51,826 nt of DNA from JAFMKE01 sp964655225. Lineage in GTDB: Bacteria > Bacteroidota > Bacteroidia > Chitinophagales > UBA8649. A model generated the notes under the pieces. The model did not search any database, was not told where the DNA came from, and saw nothing but the letters and a program-made list of their open reading frames with translations. Positions within the stretch are counted from its first letter, which is position 1. Each line of letters starts with the position of its first letter. Both the position numbers and the translations under genes were made by a program. Of this stretch, positions 8,463 to 17,387 are shown piece by piece. Where the stretch lies: positions 1-51,826 of the forward strand of contig CAZZMB010000012.1 in the NCBI GenBank assembly GCA_964655225.1, in the 5' to 3' direction.

Positions 8463-9878
8463 CTACTTCCCTCTTCCCCTTAGTAAGGTGACAATAGTGT
8501 ATAAAAACACCTTAAAATCTAGTCCCAAAGACCGTTTTTCAATATATATAATATCGTATTTTAAACGTTCAATCATTTCCTCTACATTTTGAGCATAGCC
8601 ATATTTAACCATCCCCAAAGAGGTAAGGCCGGGTTTCACTCGCTGTAAGTGTTTTACTTGAGGGGCAATTTCGCTCATTTCTTGAATAAAGTGTTCCCGT
8701 TCTGGGCGAGGCCCAATTAGACTCATCTCCCCTTTTAATACATTCCAAAACTGAGGCAATTCATCTATTCTCCACTTCCGCATCACCTTACCTAAAGAAG
8801 TTATGCGTTCATCATGGTCTGAAGACAATGCAGGGCCATTGGGCTCTGCATTATCGCTCATAGACCGAAACTTATACAATCTAAATGGCATTCCACCTAG
8901 GCCTACTCTTCGCTGAAAGTATATAATACTTCCACCATCACTTACTTTAATAAGCACAGCAACTAAAAAAAATATTGGAATAAGTAAAACAATAGCAAGC
9001 ATAGCAATCGATGCATCTAGTATTCTTTTGGTGTGCTGTTGCCATGGTTGCATAGCGTCAGGATAAATATCAATTAGAGGCGCACCGACCACCTCACTCA
9101 TGCTTACTGATCCAGAAAGTATATCGTATAAATCCGGAATTATTCGAATAAAGACCTTGCGTAAGGAAAGACTGATGATAATTCGATTAATAAAAGTATG
9201 CTCTTTTTGTTCAACTGCAATAATAACATCCTCAATGTTCAGTTCTTCGCAGATTGCTTCCAATTGATTTACATTTCCCAAGACAGGTAATTCTTCTCGT
9301 GTTTGTTTGCTTTTATTATCAAGCACAACCAAACCCTTAATATTATATCCGTAGACCTTTGGATTCGCTTTGAATTCCTCAAAAAACTGATACGCCTTAA
9401 ATGAACTCCCTACAATAATTGCATTTACCAAAATTTCACCCTTTGCCATTCTATCTTTAATGATAGTAAGCATAATGACTCTGCTTATGACTGTGAAAGA
9501 AAAATGGACAATTAATAAAAAGGAAAATGTAGCATAGTACTTCGTATAGATAGTTACATTATCATCAAGTAATAAGATAAAAAATATAGCTAAAACACCC
9601 AATAATGACTGCCAAAAGGTTCTAAAAATAGTTTTCAATCTCGATTGACGATAAGATTTGTAGTACTGACCAGTAAAACTGTACCAAAGAACCCAAACAA
9701 GAGGCAGTAGCAATAAGCCTAAGTTGAAATTTTTATCACTCAATAACTGAGAGAATTCGAACATGTAATTGTCCACATAACTCCATCTAAAAATAAAGAA
9801 AATTAACCAGGCTATCAAAGCGGTTAACCAATCTAAAATTTTAAAAAAAGCACTATTGACATTCCCTTTTTTTGACAT
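8463..9878 (-). CDS. Exopolysaccharide-type polyprenyl glycosylphosphotransferase
   Basis: A 471-residue initiating sugar-phosphate transferase (WcaJ/WbaP type). It moves a sugar-1-phosphate from a nucleotide sugar to undecaprenyl phosphate at the inner membrane to begin polysaccharide repeat synthesis. The N-terminal half has about four membrane helices, followed by a nucleotide-binding-like domain. A further hydrophobic helix (near 285-310) precedes the catalytic domain with YKFRSM, WRIDELPQFWN (the Asp-Glu pair) and SLIGPRPE, all typical of the family. The ATG shares a base with the stop of the upstream lipoprotein gene (TAATG), so the two are probably translated together. The sugar donor is not predictable. 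Confidence 0.93.
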   Translation of the reverse strand: MSKKGNVNSAFFKILDWLTALIAWLIFFIFRWSYVDNYMFEFSQLLSDKNFNLGLLLLPLVWVLWYSFTGQYYKSYRQSRLKTIFRTFWQSLLGVLAIFFILLLDDNVTIYTKYYATFSFLLIVHFSFTVISRVIMLTIIKDRMAKGEILVNAIIVGSSFKAYQFFEEFKANPKVYGYNIKGLVVLDNKSKQTREELPVLGNVNQLEAICEELNIEDVIIAVEQKEHTFINRIIISLSLRKVFIRIIPDLYDILSGSVSMSEVVGAPLIDIYPDAMQPWQQHTKRILDASIAMLAIVLLIPIFFLVAVLIKVSDGGSIIYFQRRVGLGGMPFRLYKFRSMSDNAEPNGPALSSDHDERITSLGKVMRKWRIDELPQFWNVLKGEMSLIGPRPEREHFIQEMSEIAPQVKHLQRVKPGLTSLGMVKYGYAQNVEEMIERLKYDIIYIEKRSLGLDFKVFLYTIVTLLRGRGK

Positions 9879-10708
9879 TATATGACGACAATTTTAAAAT
9901 TATCAATGTACAAATTGGATTCATCAACATTTTCCAATTTTTCCACCTCAATGAAAAAATTAAAACTTTCAGCAGATAAGGAGTTTACCAAGTTTGATAT
10001 GTCATAGTATATTTTATACCAATCTTCTGATGCAAAAATCCTATCTATATAACCCGATTGGCCAACCACACCTCCTTGCAAAGTTTCAATCCCCAATCCA
10101 AAATCGACATCTCCCTTGTATTCCATTTCAATATATACCCTTTTAAGCGGGGTGATGTCAACTGGAGAACTGGTTACCCCTCGAACCAGTGTATTCGTAT
10201 TGTCAAGTTGTATCCACAAAGCCCGACCTTCAATATTATTCGTATCTCCTAAAGAAGTGCGATTTAAGACTCCGAAGATATTGCCATTTTCAAAATCTTC
10301 ATTTAAAGGGAATTCTGTTTCATCATAATACTCAAAAACCGGATTAATAACAACCGTTTCTGCTGGATTCAAAACTACTGTGGTCTTGTAAGGCTGGTAT
10401 GCTGGATAAATTTCTCTATTGAAATAATCACCCTTCATAAAGACACCTGCATTCAAAATCACCTGTCGCTCTCCGCTGACTAATACAGGAGCAAGCACAG
10501 GCATCTCATATGGACCCACATTTTCTCCTTCACTTTCAATCCATAGGGTGCTTATCAATTGAGAAGAAGAGCCTTGACCCACCTTAGCATTTACCCGAAG
10601 CGAATCAATTTGTATATACGCTGGGATTCCAGAATTAGGTCCCTTAGAACACGCTGTAATTAGCATCAGGCTGATTAATACAATAAACTGTCTTTTAAAT
10701 GGAATCAT
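9878..10708 (-). CDS. Hypothetical lipoprotein upstream of a sugar transferase
   Basis: A 276-residue predicted lipoprotein of unknown function. The signal is MIPFKRQFIVLISLMLITAC, with lipobox Cys at residue 20. The C-terminal half (about 130-276) looks like a beta jelly-roll, with alternating hydrophobic strands and an IEMEYKGDVDFGLGIE block, as in some carbohydrate-binding modules; that is inference only. It is coupled by a TAATG overlap to the sugar transferase gene, so a polysaccharide-related role is plausible. It lies 34 nt after the Gfo/Idh/MocA gene in the same direction. Confidence 0.75.
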   Translation of the reverse strand: MIPFKRQFIVLISLMLITACSKGPNSGIPAYIQIDSLRVNAKVGQGSSSQLISTLWIESEGENVGPYEMPVLAPVLVSGERQVILNAGVFMKGDYFNREIYPAYQPYKTTVVLNPAETVVINPVFEYYDETEFPLNEDFENGNIFGVLNRTSLGDTNNIEGRALWIQLDNTNTLVRGVTSSPVDITPLKRVYIEMEYKGDVDFGLGIETLQGGVVGQSGYIDRIFASEDWYKIYYDISNLVNSLSAESFNFFIEVEKLENVDESNLYIDNFKIVVI

Positions 10709-10742
10709 AGCGCATTCTTGTCTTACTGAACGACAAAAATAA

Positions 10743-11720
10743 TTAAATAATATTCAGTCGCTGAATTTTATCCAAAACTCCATAAGCAACCTCCATAGCT
10801 TTAAGACCATCCATTGCAGTAACCTCCGTTTCCTTATTCTGGTAGATACTGTTAGCAAAGGACTCTAGCTCCATTTTAATCGAATTGACAGGGATAATTT
10901 CTGGTGTATCAAAATGGATATACTTCTTTTGTTTATTTTCTCCAAGGTCTAGCTCAAAAGTATTTATATCACTAGGCTGCTCGTTGTATAATTTAAATAT
11001 CTCGGTTTTCTTTTCTAAGAAATCAATACTCACATATGAATCACGCTGAAAGATTCTTGTTTTACGCATATTTTTTACAGATAATCTGCTGGCGGTAACA
11101 TTAGCCACACAACCATTATCAAATTCAATACGTGCATTTGCGATATCTGGTGAGTCACTAATAATTGGAACTCCAGAAGCATGTATATTTTTTACATTCG
11201 CATTAACCAATTTGAGAATAATATCTATATCATGAATCATTAAATCATGAATAACTGAGACATCTGTACCTCTGGGGTTAAACTGCGCTAATCGATGGGC
11301 CTCGATAAACATGGGGTCAAAAGCATAGTCTTTAACCGCTAAAAATGCTGGATTAAATCGTTCCACATGTCCAATTTGTGCTTTTACATTTGCCTCTTTG
11401 ATTAACTCAACAAGTTGAAATGCCTCTTCCAATGTTGATGTCATCGGTTTCTCAATGAACACGTGCTTGGTGTTTTTTAAAACCATTCGCGCGCACTCAA
11501 AATGAGAAATGGTGGAAGTAACAATATCTATAGCATCACAAGAATGAATGAGTTCTTCTAGGTCTGTGTATCGTTTCACTTGAAGCTTTTCCTCTGCCTT
11601 TTGAGCATTACTATCATTGGGGTCATAGAAACCCACTAATTCAAGCACATCAATTTCATTGATAAGCTTCATATGGATTTTACCTAAATGTCCTGAACCA
11701 AGTACACCTATTTTTAGCAT
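10743..11720 (-). CDS. Gfo/Idh/MocA family oxidoreductase
   Basis: A 325-residue NAD(P)-dependent oxidoreductase. The N-terminal Rossmann fold begins IGVLGSGHLGKIHMK (G-x-G-x-x-G). The family EKP signature is present in FIEKPMTST near residue 95, and the C-terminal alpha/beta domain has the usual length. Such enzymes act on sugars or nucleotide sugars, often in amino-sugar or uronate modification. The adjacent lipoprotein and sugar transferase genes make a polysaccharide role likely. The exact substrate is unknown. A 137-bp spacer separates it from recO and may hold its promoter, though I find no good TAnnTTTG match there. Confidence 0.9.
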   Translation of the reverse strand: MLKIGVLGSGHLGKIHMKLINEIDVLELVGFYDPNDSNAQKAEEKLQVKRYTDLEELIHSCDAIDIVTSTISHFECARMVLKNTKHVFIEKPMTSTLEEAFQLVELIKEANVKAQIGHVERFNPAFLAVKDYAFDPMFIEAHRLAQFNPRGTDVSVIHDLMIHDIDIILKLVNANVKNIHASGVPIISDSPDIANARIEFDNGCVANVTASRLSVKNMRKTRIFQRDSYVSIDFLEKKTEIFKLYNEQPSDINTFELDLGENKQKKYIHFDTPEIIPVNSIKMELESFANSIYQNKETEVTAMDGLKAMEVAYGVLDKIQRLNII

Positions 11721-11857
11721 TACATGTATTTAAGCGAGATTAACTCTATAACGATCAAAGCACTAAAATAAGTGACTAGCTTCAAGAAAAAGCGTAATCC
11801 AAGATAATGGTTTCCAACCTCATTTGTTAAGTGAGTATTAATTTGTACAATATCAGT

Positions 11858-12565
11858 TTAAGCTAATATAGATTCTAAAACCTTTAGACTTTTAATTCCT
11901 CTAAAATTTTCGATATGAAAGGTGTAGTAATTAAGCATAATATTTAGAACTTCTTTTCGCTCTTCTTTATTCAATTTTAGTCCTTCCTCATGCAGTAATT
12001 GATTCCACAAAATAGACTGGCTATCAGAAAGGATAAAAGGATTTGATGACGAAAAAGCAGTAAACTCACCCTCTTTTAAACTAAATCTTGGTTGAGTTTG
12101 AGTTCTCTGTCCACGGGGGTAAATCCCTAAATATTTCATGAACTCCAGTAAAAAATACAAATGGAAATTTACCTCAAATTCATTATTGTCAAAATTAATC
12201 AGGGAATTAGCGATAAAAGAATACAATTGATTATCTTCTCTGTCCTCATGCACACAGTTTGATAAAACTTCTATTAAAAACATTAACACACAAGATTTAC
12301 GAATATCATCCATGATGGACGTATAGATATATGTGCTTTTATACTCCCTCAAAGATTGAAAACTCTTATGATCTTGGTAATACATAATCAGATCAAGCAG
12401 CATTCCTGATTGGAAATTTGCTGCTTTCCCATTCGCCTTAACGCTTCTCACCCCTTTTATCATAAAGGTTTGTAAGCCATGTGTTTCCGTTAATATTTTA
12501 ACGATTAAGCTTGTTTCTTGAAACTTGATACTCTTGAAAACAATCCCTTTGGTGGCAACTAGCAT
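11858..12565 (-). CDS. recO: DNA repair protein RecO
   Basis: A 235-residue RecO, which loads RecA on SSB-coated DNA with RecR in gap repair and recombination. The N-terminal OB-fold opens MLVATKGIVFKSIKFQETSLIVKI-type sequence, typical of Bacteroidota RecO, followed by the helical bundle with HLYFLLEFMKYLGIYPRG, a well conserved segment. Length is normal. The Cys cluster of some RecO zinc fingers is not evident. The gene is monocistronic-looking, with a TATTTTTG box only 4 nt upstream of the ATG. Confidence 0.92.
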   Translation of the reverse strand: MLVATKGIVFKSIKFQETSLIVKILTETHGLQTFMIKGVRSVKANGKAANFQSGMLLDLIMYYQDHKSFQSLREYKSTYIYTSIMDDIRKSCVLMFLIEVLSNCVHEDREDNQLYSFIANSLINFDNNEFEVNFHLYFLLEFMKYLGIYPRGQRTQTQPRFSLKEGEFTAFSSSNPFILSDSQSILWNQLLHEEGLKLNKEERKEVLNIMLNYYTFHIENFRGIKSLKVLESILA

Positions 12566-12569
12566 CCTG

Positions 12570-12577
12570 CAAAAATA
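12570..12577 (-). promoter_or_regulatory. Candidate -7 element for recO
   Basis: TATTTTTG on the minus strand matches the Bacteroidota TAnnTTTG box. Only four bases separate it from the recO ATG, so transcription would start at or next to the start codon. No clear -33 TTG is seen. Confidence 0.35.
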
Positions 12578-12655
12578 CAGATTATGCAGTTCTAAAATGA
12601 GCTAATTATCACTCTTAAAAAAGAAAAAATATCGAAAAGGACAGTAGAGTATTCG

Positions 12656-12677
12656 AACTAAAAAGAATTTTTTAGTT
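12656..12677. repeat. Perfect 9-bp inverted repeat
   Basis: AACTAAAAA (12656-12664) and TTTTTAGTT (12669-12677) flank a 4-nt loop. The sequence is AT-only apart from two bases per arm-pair and lacks a following T-tract, so it is a weak terminator candidate for metF transcripts on the minus strand. Confidence 0.3.
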
Positions 12678-12682
12678 AAAAG

Positions 12683-12793
12683 TCAATCGGATAAGCATTT
12701 AAGCAACGGGCTTATACCCCTCCCGATAAGATATAAGATTTTATTGGCCAAATAGCTCTTGCTAAGCGGAGTCATCTTGAAGCTACAAAGCAT
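12683..12793 (-). CDS. Possible 36-residue small protein downstream of metF
   Basis: An ATG at 12793, 8 nt after the metF stop, opens 36 codons ending in TGA at 12685-12683. The product starts MLCSFKMTPLSKSYLANK and continues with a short hydrophobic, Lys/Arg-containing stretch (ILYLIGRG), ending LLKCLSD. A second ATG gives a 30-residue version. Its distal part overlaps a bulged hairpin. A frame this short can occur by chance, and I know no homologue, so this is only a candidate. Confidence 0.22.
   Translation of the reverse strand: MLCSFKMTPLSKSYLANKILYLIGRGISPLLKCLSD
12686..12727. other. Bulged stem-loop in the metF-recO spacer
   Basis: The arm ATCGGATAAGC (12686-12696) can pair with GCTTAT (12710-12715) plus CCGAT (12723-12727). 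This leaves a 13-nt loop and a 7-nt bulge on one side. It could be the 3' end structure of the metF transcript, a small RNA or a repeated intergenic element. Confidence 0.3.
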
Positions 12794-12801
12794 CGCAACA
12801 A

Positions 12802-13758
12802 TTAGAAAACTTCCCGAGCTATCGCCGCAGTATTTTCACTTTTACTCATTGTATAATAGTGGATACATGGTACATTAGCATTCTTCAACTCTTTACTTTG
12901 TTGGATTGCCCATTCTATTCCTACCTGCTTAACCCCTTTATTATCCTTACATTTCTCTACTTCCTTTTGCAATTCTTCCGGAATGTCAATGTGAAACATA
13001 CTTGGCAGCACATTAAGGTGGTTCTTGATTGTTATGGGTTTCAAGCCTGGAATAACAGGAACATTAATTCCAAATTTTCTACATTTATCCACAAATTCAA
13101 AATATTTTTTATTGTCAAAAAACATCTGAGTTACAATGTAATCCGCCCCGGCATCTACCTTTGCTTTAAGGTATTTTAAATCACTATTTAAATTTGGAGC
13201 CTCAAAGTGTTTTTCTGGATAGCCAGCAACGCCTGCACAAAAATTTGTGTGAAAATCTGAGATGGTTTCCTCGTGTAAAAATTGTCCTTTATTCATTTTA
13301 TGCACTTGGTCAACCAAATCAACTGCATAAATATTCCTATTTACTCGATCTTGGATGTGATACTCAGACTTGCCGATCTCATCTCCCTTGATGATCAATA
13401 CATTCTCTATACCCAAATAATAAAGAGAAAAAAGAGCATCTTCAGTTTCTTCTTTAGTAAACCCTCCACAAATTAAATGTGGAACAGCCTCCACCTTGTA
13501 TTTATTCATAATTGCAGCGCAAATACCGACGGTTCCTGGTCTTTTTCGCACCGGTATTTGACGCAATGTGCCATCCGAGTTTTTTCGATAAGTAATTTCC
13601 TCTCGGTGATAAGTGACGTCAACAAATGGAGGTTTAAACTCCATTAAAGGGTCTAGCACCTTATATAAATCATTAATATTTTTACCTTTCATTGGTGGAA
13701 GTACCTCCAAAGAAAACAAGGTTTTTTTAGTCTGATTGATTAAATCAATTACTTTCAT
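12802..13758 (-). CDS. metF: Methylenetetrahydrofolate reductase
   Basis: A 318-residue FAD enzyme reducing 5,10-methylene-THF to 5-methyl-THF for methionine synthesis. The N-terminal FSLEVLPP holds the catalytic Glu of the family (the F-x-E-x-x-P-P region). It is followed by VDVTYH, then GGFTKEETEDALFSLYYLGI and IKGDE of the folate/FAD barrel, and VTQMFFDNKKYFEFV near residue 200. Length is slightly above the E. coli enzyme, as usual in Bacteroidota. It is divergent from the homocysteine methyltransferase gene, so the two consecutive steps of the methyl branch share a 104-bp promoter region. Confidence 0.96.
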   Translation of the reverse strand: MKVIDLINQTKKTLFSLEVLPPMKGKNINDLYKVLDPLMEFKPPFVDVTYHREEITYRKNSDGTLRQIPVRKRPGTVGICAAIMNKYKVEAVPHLICGGFTKEETEDALFSLYYLGIENVLIIKGDEIGKSEYHIQDRVNRNIYAVDLVDQVHKMNKGQFLHEETISDFHTNFCAGVAGYPEKHFEAPNLNSDLKYLKAKVDAGADYIVTQMFFDNKKYFEFVDKCRKFGINVPVIPGLKPITIKNHLNVLPSMFHIDIPEELQKEVEKCKDNKGVKQVGIEWAIQQSKELKNANVPCIHYYTMSKSENTAAIAREVF

Positions 13759-13762
13759 AATG

Positions 13763-13793
13763 CAAATTTACATCTTGTTCATTTCAAAATCAA
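13763..13793 (-). promoter_or_regulatory. Promoter for metF (-33 TTG, -7 TAAATTTG)
   Basis: On the minus strand TTG (13793-13791), a 20-bp spacer and TAAATTTG (13770-13763) give a good match to the Bacteroidota primary sigma consensus. The box ends 4 nt before the metF ATG, so a leaderless or nearly leaderless mRNA is predicted. Confidence 0.5.
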
Positions 13794-13862
13794 TTTTTTG
13801 AGTAATTTCACACAAAATTAATAAGTAAGCTTTGACTATAAGCCACACTCCCTTTCAGTAAT

Positions 13863-14849
13863 ATGTCGAATATTAAAAAAATAGCAAGTCAGAAAATCCT
13901 TATTCTTGATGGTGCCATGGGCACTATGATTCAGCGACATCCCTTAACTGAAGAGGATTTTCGGGGTGAAAGATTCAAAAATCATACCCTCCCATTGAAA
14001 GGGAATAATGATTTATTATCAATTTCACGGCCATCAATTATCAAAGATATTCATCGACAATATCTTGATGCTGGAGCGGACATCATCGAAACGAATACGT
14101 TTAGTGGAACTACGATTGCACAAGAGGACTATGGATTAAACGCTGATGATGTATACGAAATCAACTTTCAATCTGCAAAAATCGCAAAAGAAGTTGCTCG
14201 CGAGTTTACAGACAAATTTGTTGCAGGAAGTATTGGCCCAACCAATAGAACGGCCTCATTATCACCAGATGTAAATAATCCAGGATATCGAGCTGTAACT
14301 TTTGATGAATTAAAAGATGCCTATAAATTTCAGGTGAAAGGACTTATTGACGGTGGAGTAGATGTCTTATTGGTAGAAACAGTTTTTGACACACTCAATG
14401 CAAAAGCTGCTCTATTTGCCATTCAGGAGTATTATTTAGAAAACAATATTAGCTTGCCCATTATGATTTCTGGTACGATTACAGATGCAAGTGGAAGGAC
14501 ATTAAGCGGTCAAACTACTGAAGCATTTTTAATTTCTGTTCAGCATGCACCTCTATTCAGCGTTGGACTCAACTGTGCCTTAGGTGCAAAGCAGCTGCGA
14601 CCCTACCTGCAAGTATTAGCCGATAAATCTTCTTTTGGCGTTAGCGCACATCCAAATGCGGGTTTACCTAATGAATTTGGTGAGTACGATGAAAGTCCTC
14701 AGGACATGGCAGGACAAATTAAAGTATTCTTAGAAGAAGGCTTACTAAATATAGTTGGTGGTTGTTGTGGTACAACTCCAGATCACATCCAAGCTATAGC
14801 AAATATAGCATCGAAGTACAGCCCTCGAACCTTGAAAGAAAATGCCTAA
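13863..14849 (+). CDS. Homocysteine S-methyltransferase module (MetH N-terminal domain)
   Basis: A 328-residue protein equal to the N-terminal homocysteine-binding barrel of cobalamin-dependent methionine synthase. It has ILDGAMGTMIQ at the start and ETNTFSGTT near residue 78. The zinc ligands are seen as Cys in GLNCALGA and the Cys pair in VGGCCGTTPDH. In Flavobacteriia MetH is often split, with the folate, cobalamin and activation modules in a second gene directly downstream. Here the next gene is batE on the opposite strand, overlapping tail to tail by 4 nt, so the partner must be elsewhere or missing. Alone it could use another methyl donor such as S-methylmethionine, but its sequence style is MetH-like. 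Divergent from metF. Confidence 0.9.
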   Translation: MSNIKKIASQKILILDGAMGTMIQRHPLTEEDFRGERFKNHTLPLKGNNDLLSISRPSIIKDIHRQYLDAGADIIETNTFSGTTIAQEDYGLNADDVYEINFQSAKIAKEVAREFTDKFVAGSIGPTNRTASLSPDVNNPGYRAVTFDELKDAYKFQVKGLIDGGVDVLLVETVFDTLNAKAALFAIQEYYLENNISLPIMISGTITDASGRTLSGQTTEAFLISVQHAPLFSVGLNCALGAKQLRPYLQVLADKSSFGVSAHPNAGLPNEFGEYDESPQDMAGQIKVFLEEGLLNIVGGCCGTTPDHIQAIANIASKYSPRTLKENA

Positions 14850-15586
14850 ATTTTAAGTAGCTTACTGGACTCTATCCAAGCTTCACTTTTGTCCTCTAAG
14901 CGGATTTTTGTCCAATCATCAACACTATCTAGCAATTCTACTTTAAGGCCTTCATATGCCATACTTACCGCTTGATCTGATGCATTTGGCCCGGTCCTTA
15001 ACTGTGCTTCTTCACTAATGATAATGGCGTCATGATAAGCAATTTGAAGCTTGTTATTTTGAACCGCTAAAAAAACATGCGCCAAGCATAGCAAGATGGT
15101 CAGCCATGCAAAGGCACCAAAAATAGGTTTTTGCATCAATCGGTTCAAGACAAAAAAACCTATACCCAACCAAGCGAAGCACACCGCCCAAGTAGCCCAA
15201 AAATTTGCAGACTGATAAGTAAGTAATTGTTGCCACCACTGAATAAAAATCAACTTAGGTAAGGGTTCTATTTGATGGTTACTTTTTAAATATGCCAATT
15301 GTAAATTATGTTTGGCTTTGGGGTTGGCTGGATCCAATTTTAGTACTTTTTCAAAATATAGGATACTCAAACCCAGTTCATCCATCCGATAATATGCATT
15401 CGCCATATTAAAGTATACCTCCACCAGATTAGTGCTAGTTTCTAAAATCGATGCATACTTAGAAATAGCTTCTTTATAATTGCCTCCTTCATAAGCTATA
15501 TTAGCTTCGCTAAAGAGTTTTTCTGAAGCGAAAATACTTCCCGCATTAAGCAAGAGAATTATGAGGATATGTTTAAGCAATTTCAC
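14846..15586 (-). CDS. batE: BatE: TPR and SH3-like membrane protein
   Basis: A 246-residue Bat-operon protein with a signal peptide, two or three TPR units (about 24-95, e.g. YFNMANAYYRMDELGLSILYFEKVLKLDPANPKAK), two membrane helices (about 128-172) and a C-terminal bacterial SH3-like domain (LRTGPNASDQA to AWIESSKLL). It starts with GTG at 15586, since no ATG fits ahead of the KLLKHILIILLL signal. The start overlaps the batD stop by 14 nt. It is probably part of a periplasmic-facing complex with BatB, BatC and BatD. The stop overlaps that of the homocysteine methyltransferase on the other strand. Confidence 0.88.
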   Translation of the reverse strand: MKLLKHILIILLLNAGSIFASEKLFSEANIAYEGGNYKEAISKYASILETSTNLVEVYFNMANAYYRMDELGLSILYFEKVLKLDPANPKAKHNLQLAYLKSNHQIEPLPKLIFIQWWQQLLTYQSANFWATWAVCFAWLGIGFFVLNRLMQKPIFGAFAWLTILLCLAHVFLAVQNNKLQIAYHDAIIISEEAQLRTGPNASDQAVSMAYEGLKVELLDSVDDWTKIRLEDKSEAWIESSKLLKI

Positions 15587-17387
15587 TTTCTATATTTATA
15601 ATCCAAGACATAGCCGTATCATAGTCTTCTTGCATTTTACCAAAAGATTGAGGACTATATAAAGCTTCTTCTGCGTTGTTCAAGACTTGATTAAACTGAT
15701 CGCCCAAGTGTGCACTTATCTCTTTTTTCTTGAATCTTTCCAAAACAAATTCCCGATTCAAATCCGCCTGTTCGATATTTAACTTGTCACCAACATATCC
15801 GTTAAAGGCATTAAATATTTCTTTATAAAAGGCCTGTTGGTCTTGTCCATCTAAAAATTGTTTAGCCTTGATTAAGCGCTTCTTAGCTTCTTGAGAAGCA
15901 CGCTTATTTTTAAGTGCTATTAAATCTGGCTTAAACTCTTCCTTCAAACGCAATCCTATAATAAATAGAAAGAATAACATAAATGGGCTTGTCAAGCCTA
16001 ATTTATATTTCCAAGAATTATAAAAACTACTCTCATCACCCAAATCCGCATACCTTAAATATATATCTTGAAGTTCGTATGGATTCGAATCACCCTTTTC
16101 CACCTCAATTTGATCCTCGACCAATGCAGGAGCATCGCCTCTTACACTAATTTCAAAAGACCCCGATTTTAGTGTTTTATAGCTATCATCTTTAGTATCA
16201 AAATATGAAAAACTGAGTGCTGGGATTTTATAACTTCCTGGGTATTGAGGCACCAAGATGTAATCATAAGTTTTGGACCCATTAACCCAGTTTGATTTTT
16301 TAGATATATTTTCATTCGTTGCCGGATCATATACCTCCAATTGTCTGGGAAAATCGGTTGTTGGTTCTTGTATGGACATTATGTTACCCACACCACTAAT
16401 AGTGGCTTTGTAATGAATGGGACTGCCAAGTTTTACCTCCGCTGAATCAATTGATGTATTTATTTTAAAATTTCCAACTGCTCCAATAAAATCGATTGGT
16501 TTATTTTCAAGCGGTAAAGCTTGAACATCAATGAGTAATGAATTGCTAGCATAGTTATACTCCATCTGCTCATATTGCATCGTTTGAATACGCATCCCCC
16601 AATAGCTTACCTCTTTGGGGGCAGGGATAAGCAATATAGAGGTCATTTCTACAGATTCAATAGCATGCTTACCTTCTTTTAATGGAAACAAAGCATATTT
16701 ACCCACTAAAAAAGTCTGGTACTGAACACCACTATATTCTTCAATCTGGGCTTCGTTATTAGTAATTTCTATTTCTTGTTTCCAAAATCCTTTAAACTCC
16801 GGAAAAGCTGTCACCTGCGAGCCATTGGTATTTATCCGCTGGTAAAGCTTTGCATAAACGAATATTTGTTCACCCACGTATGGTTTAGATTGATCCGTAT
16901 ATAATCGGACAAATAAGTTCTCTTTTGCTTGCTGCTTCCAATCATCCGATTTAACTGTAGAGTTTGGTGAGTTTTGATTCTGTTGAGTGCCATTTTGATT
17001 TACAATTGCTTGTTTAGCCACTTGAATATCTACCTCAATTACATCCGTATACCATGGTTTGCCAGCTATGACAACCGATGCTTTTCCAATAATTAGAACC
17101 CCTTCCTCCAGAGGACGTAAGTAGTAATAAAGACTTAATGAATTTGTTATCTTTCCATTAATATTTTGATAGCTTCTACTTTGATTAGGGCCGCTTAAAA
17201 CCTGAAATCCGTCAAAACTTGGAGCTTTAAAATTGGATGCATCCGCATTTTCAATCACAAAAACTATCTTGTAATCTTTTCCCAAAGTACATGAACTTGC
17301 CCCTTGAGCATAAAATTTTGTTTGACCAGACGCATGTATCACCCAGACTGATATTAGTAAAAATAATATGTACTTCAGCTGAGCCAT
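15573..17387 (-). CDS. batD: BatD family protein
   Basis: A 604-residue protein with an N-terminal signal peptide and a long periplasmic region of beta-sandwich repeats (about 25-440). One membrane helix (near 460-478, FMLFFLFIIG) and a cytoplasmic helical tail rich in Lys/Glu follow. This order is that of the BatD oxygen-tolerance family. FYAQGASSCTLGKDYKIVFVI-type N-terminal sequence and VDVQ/AVGNFKINTSID-type Ig-like repeats support it. The ATG overlaps the batC stop by one base (TAATG). The role is inferred from operon context: stress tolerance or envelope assembly with the VWA protein BatB. Confidence 0.9.
   Translation of the reverse strand: MAQLKYILFLLISVWVIHASGQTKFYAQGASSCTLGKDYKIVFVIENADASNFKAPSFDGFQVLSGPNQSRSYQNINGKITNSLSLYYYLRPLEEGVLIIGKASVVIAGKPWYTDVIEVDIQVAKQAIVNQNGTQQNQNSPNSTVKSDDWKQQAKENLFVRLYTDQSKPYVGEQIFVYAKLYQRINTNGSQVTAFPEFKGFWKQEIEITNNEAQIEEYSGVQYQTFLVGKYALFPLKEGKHAIESVEMTSILLIPAPKEVSYWGMRIQTMQYEQMEYNYASNSLLIDVQALPLENKPIDFIGAVGNFKINTSIDSAEVKLGSPIHYKATISGVGNIMSIQEPTTDFPRQLEVYDPATNENISKKSNWVNGSKTYDYILVPQYPGSYKIPALSFSYFDTKDDSYKTLKSGSFEISVRGDAPALVEDQIEVEKGDSNPYELQDIYLRYADLGDESSFYNSWKYKLGLTSPFMLFFLFIIGLRLKEEFKPDLIALKNKRASQEAKKRLIKAKQFLDGQDQQAFYKEIFNAFNGYVGDKLNIEQADLNREFVLERFKKKEISAHLGDQFNQVLNNAEEALYSPQSFGKMQEDYDTAMSWIINIESEIA

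Noticed and set aside
12566..12801. tRNA-like gene in the recO-metF spacer (ttcgaa core)
   Set aside because: No full cloverleaf arms or acceptor stem could be drawn around the short ttcga sequence.
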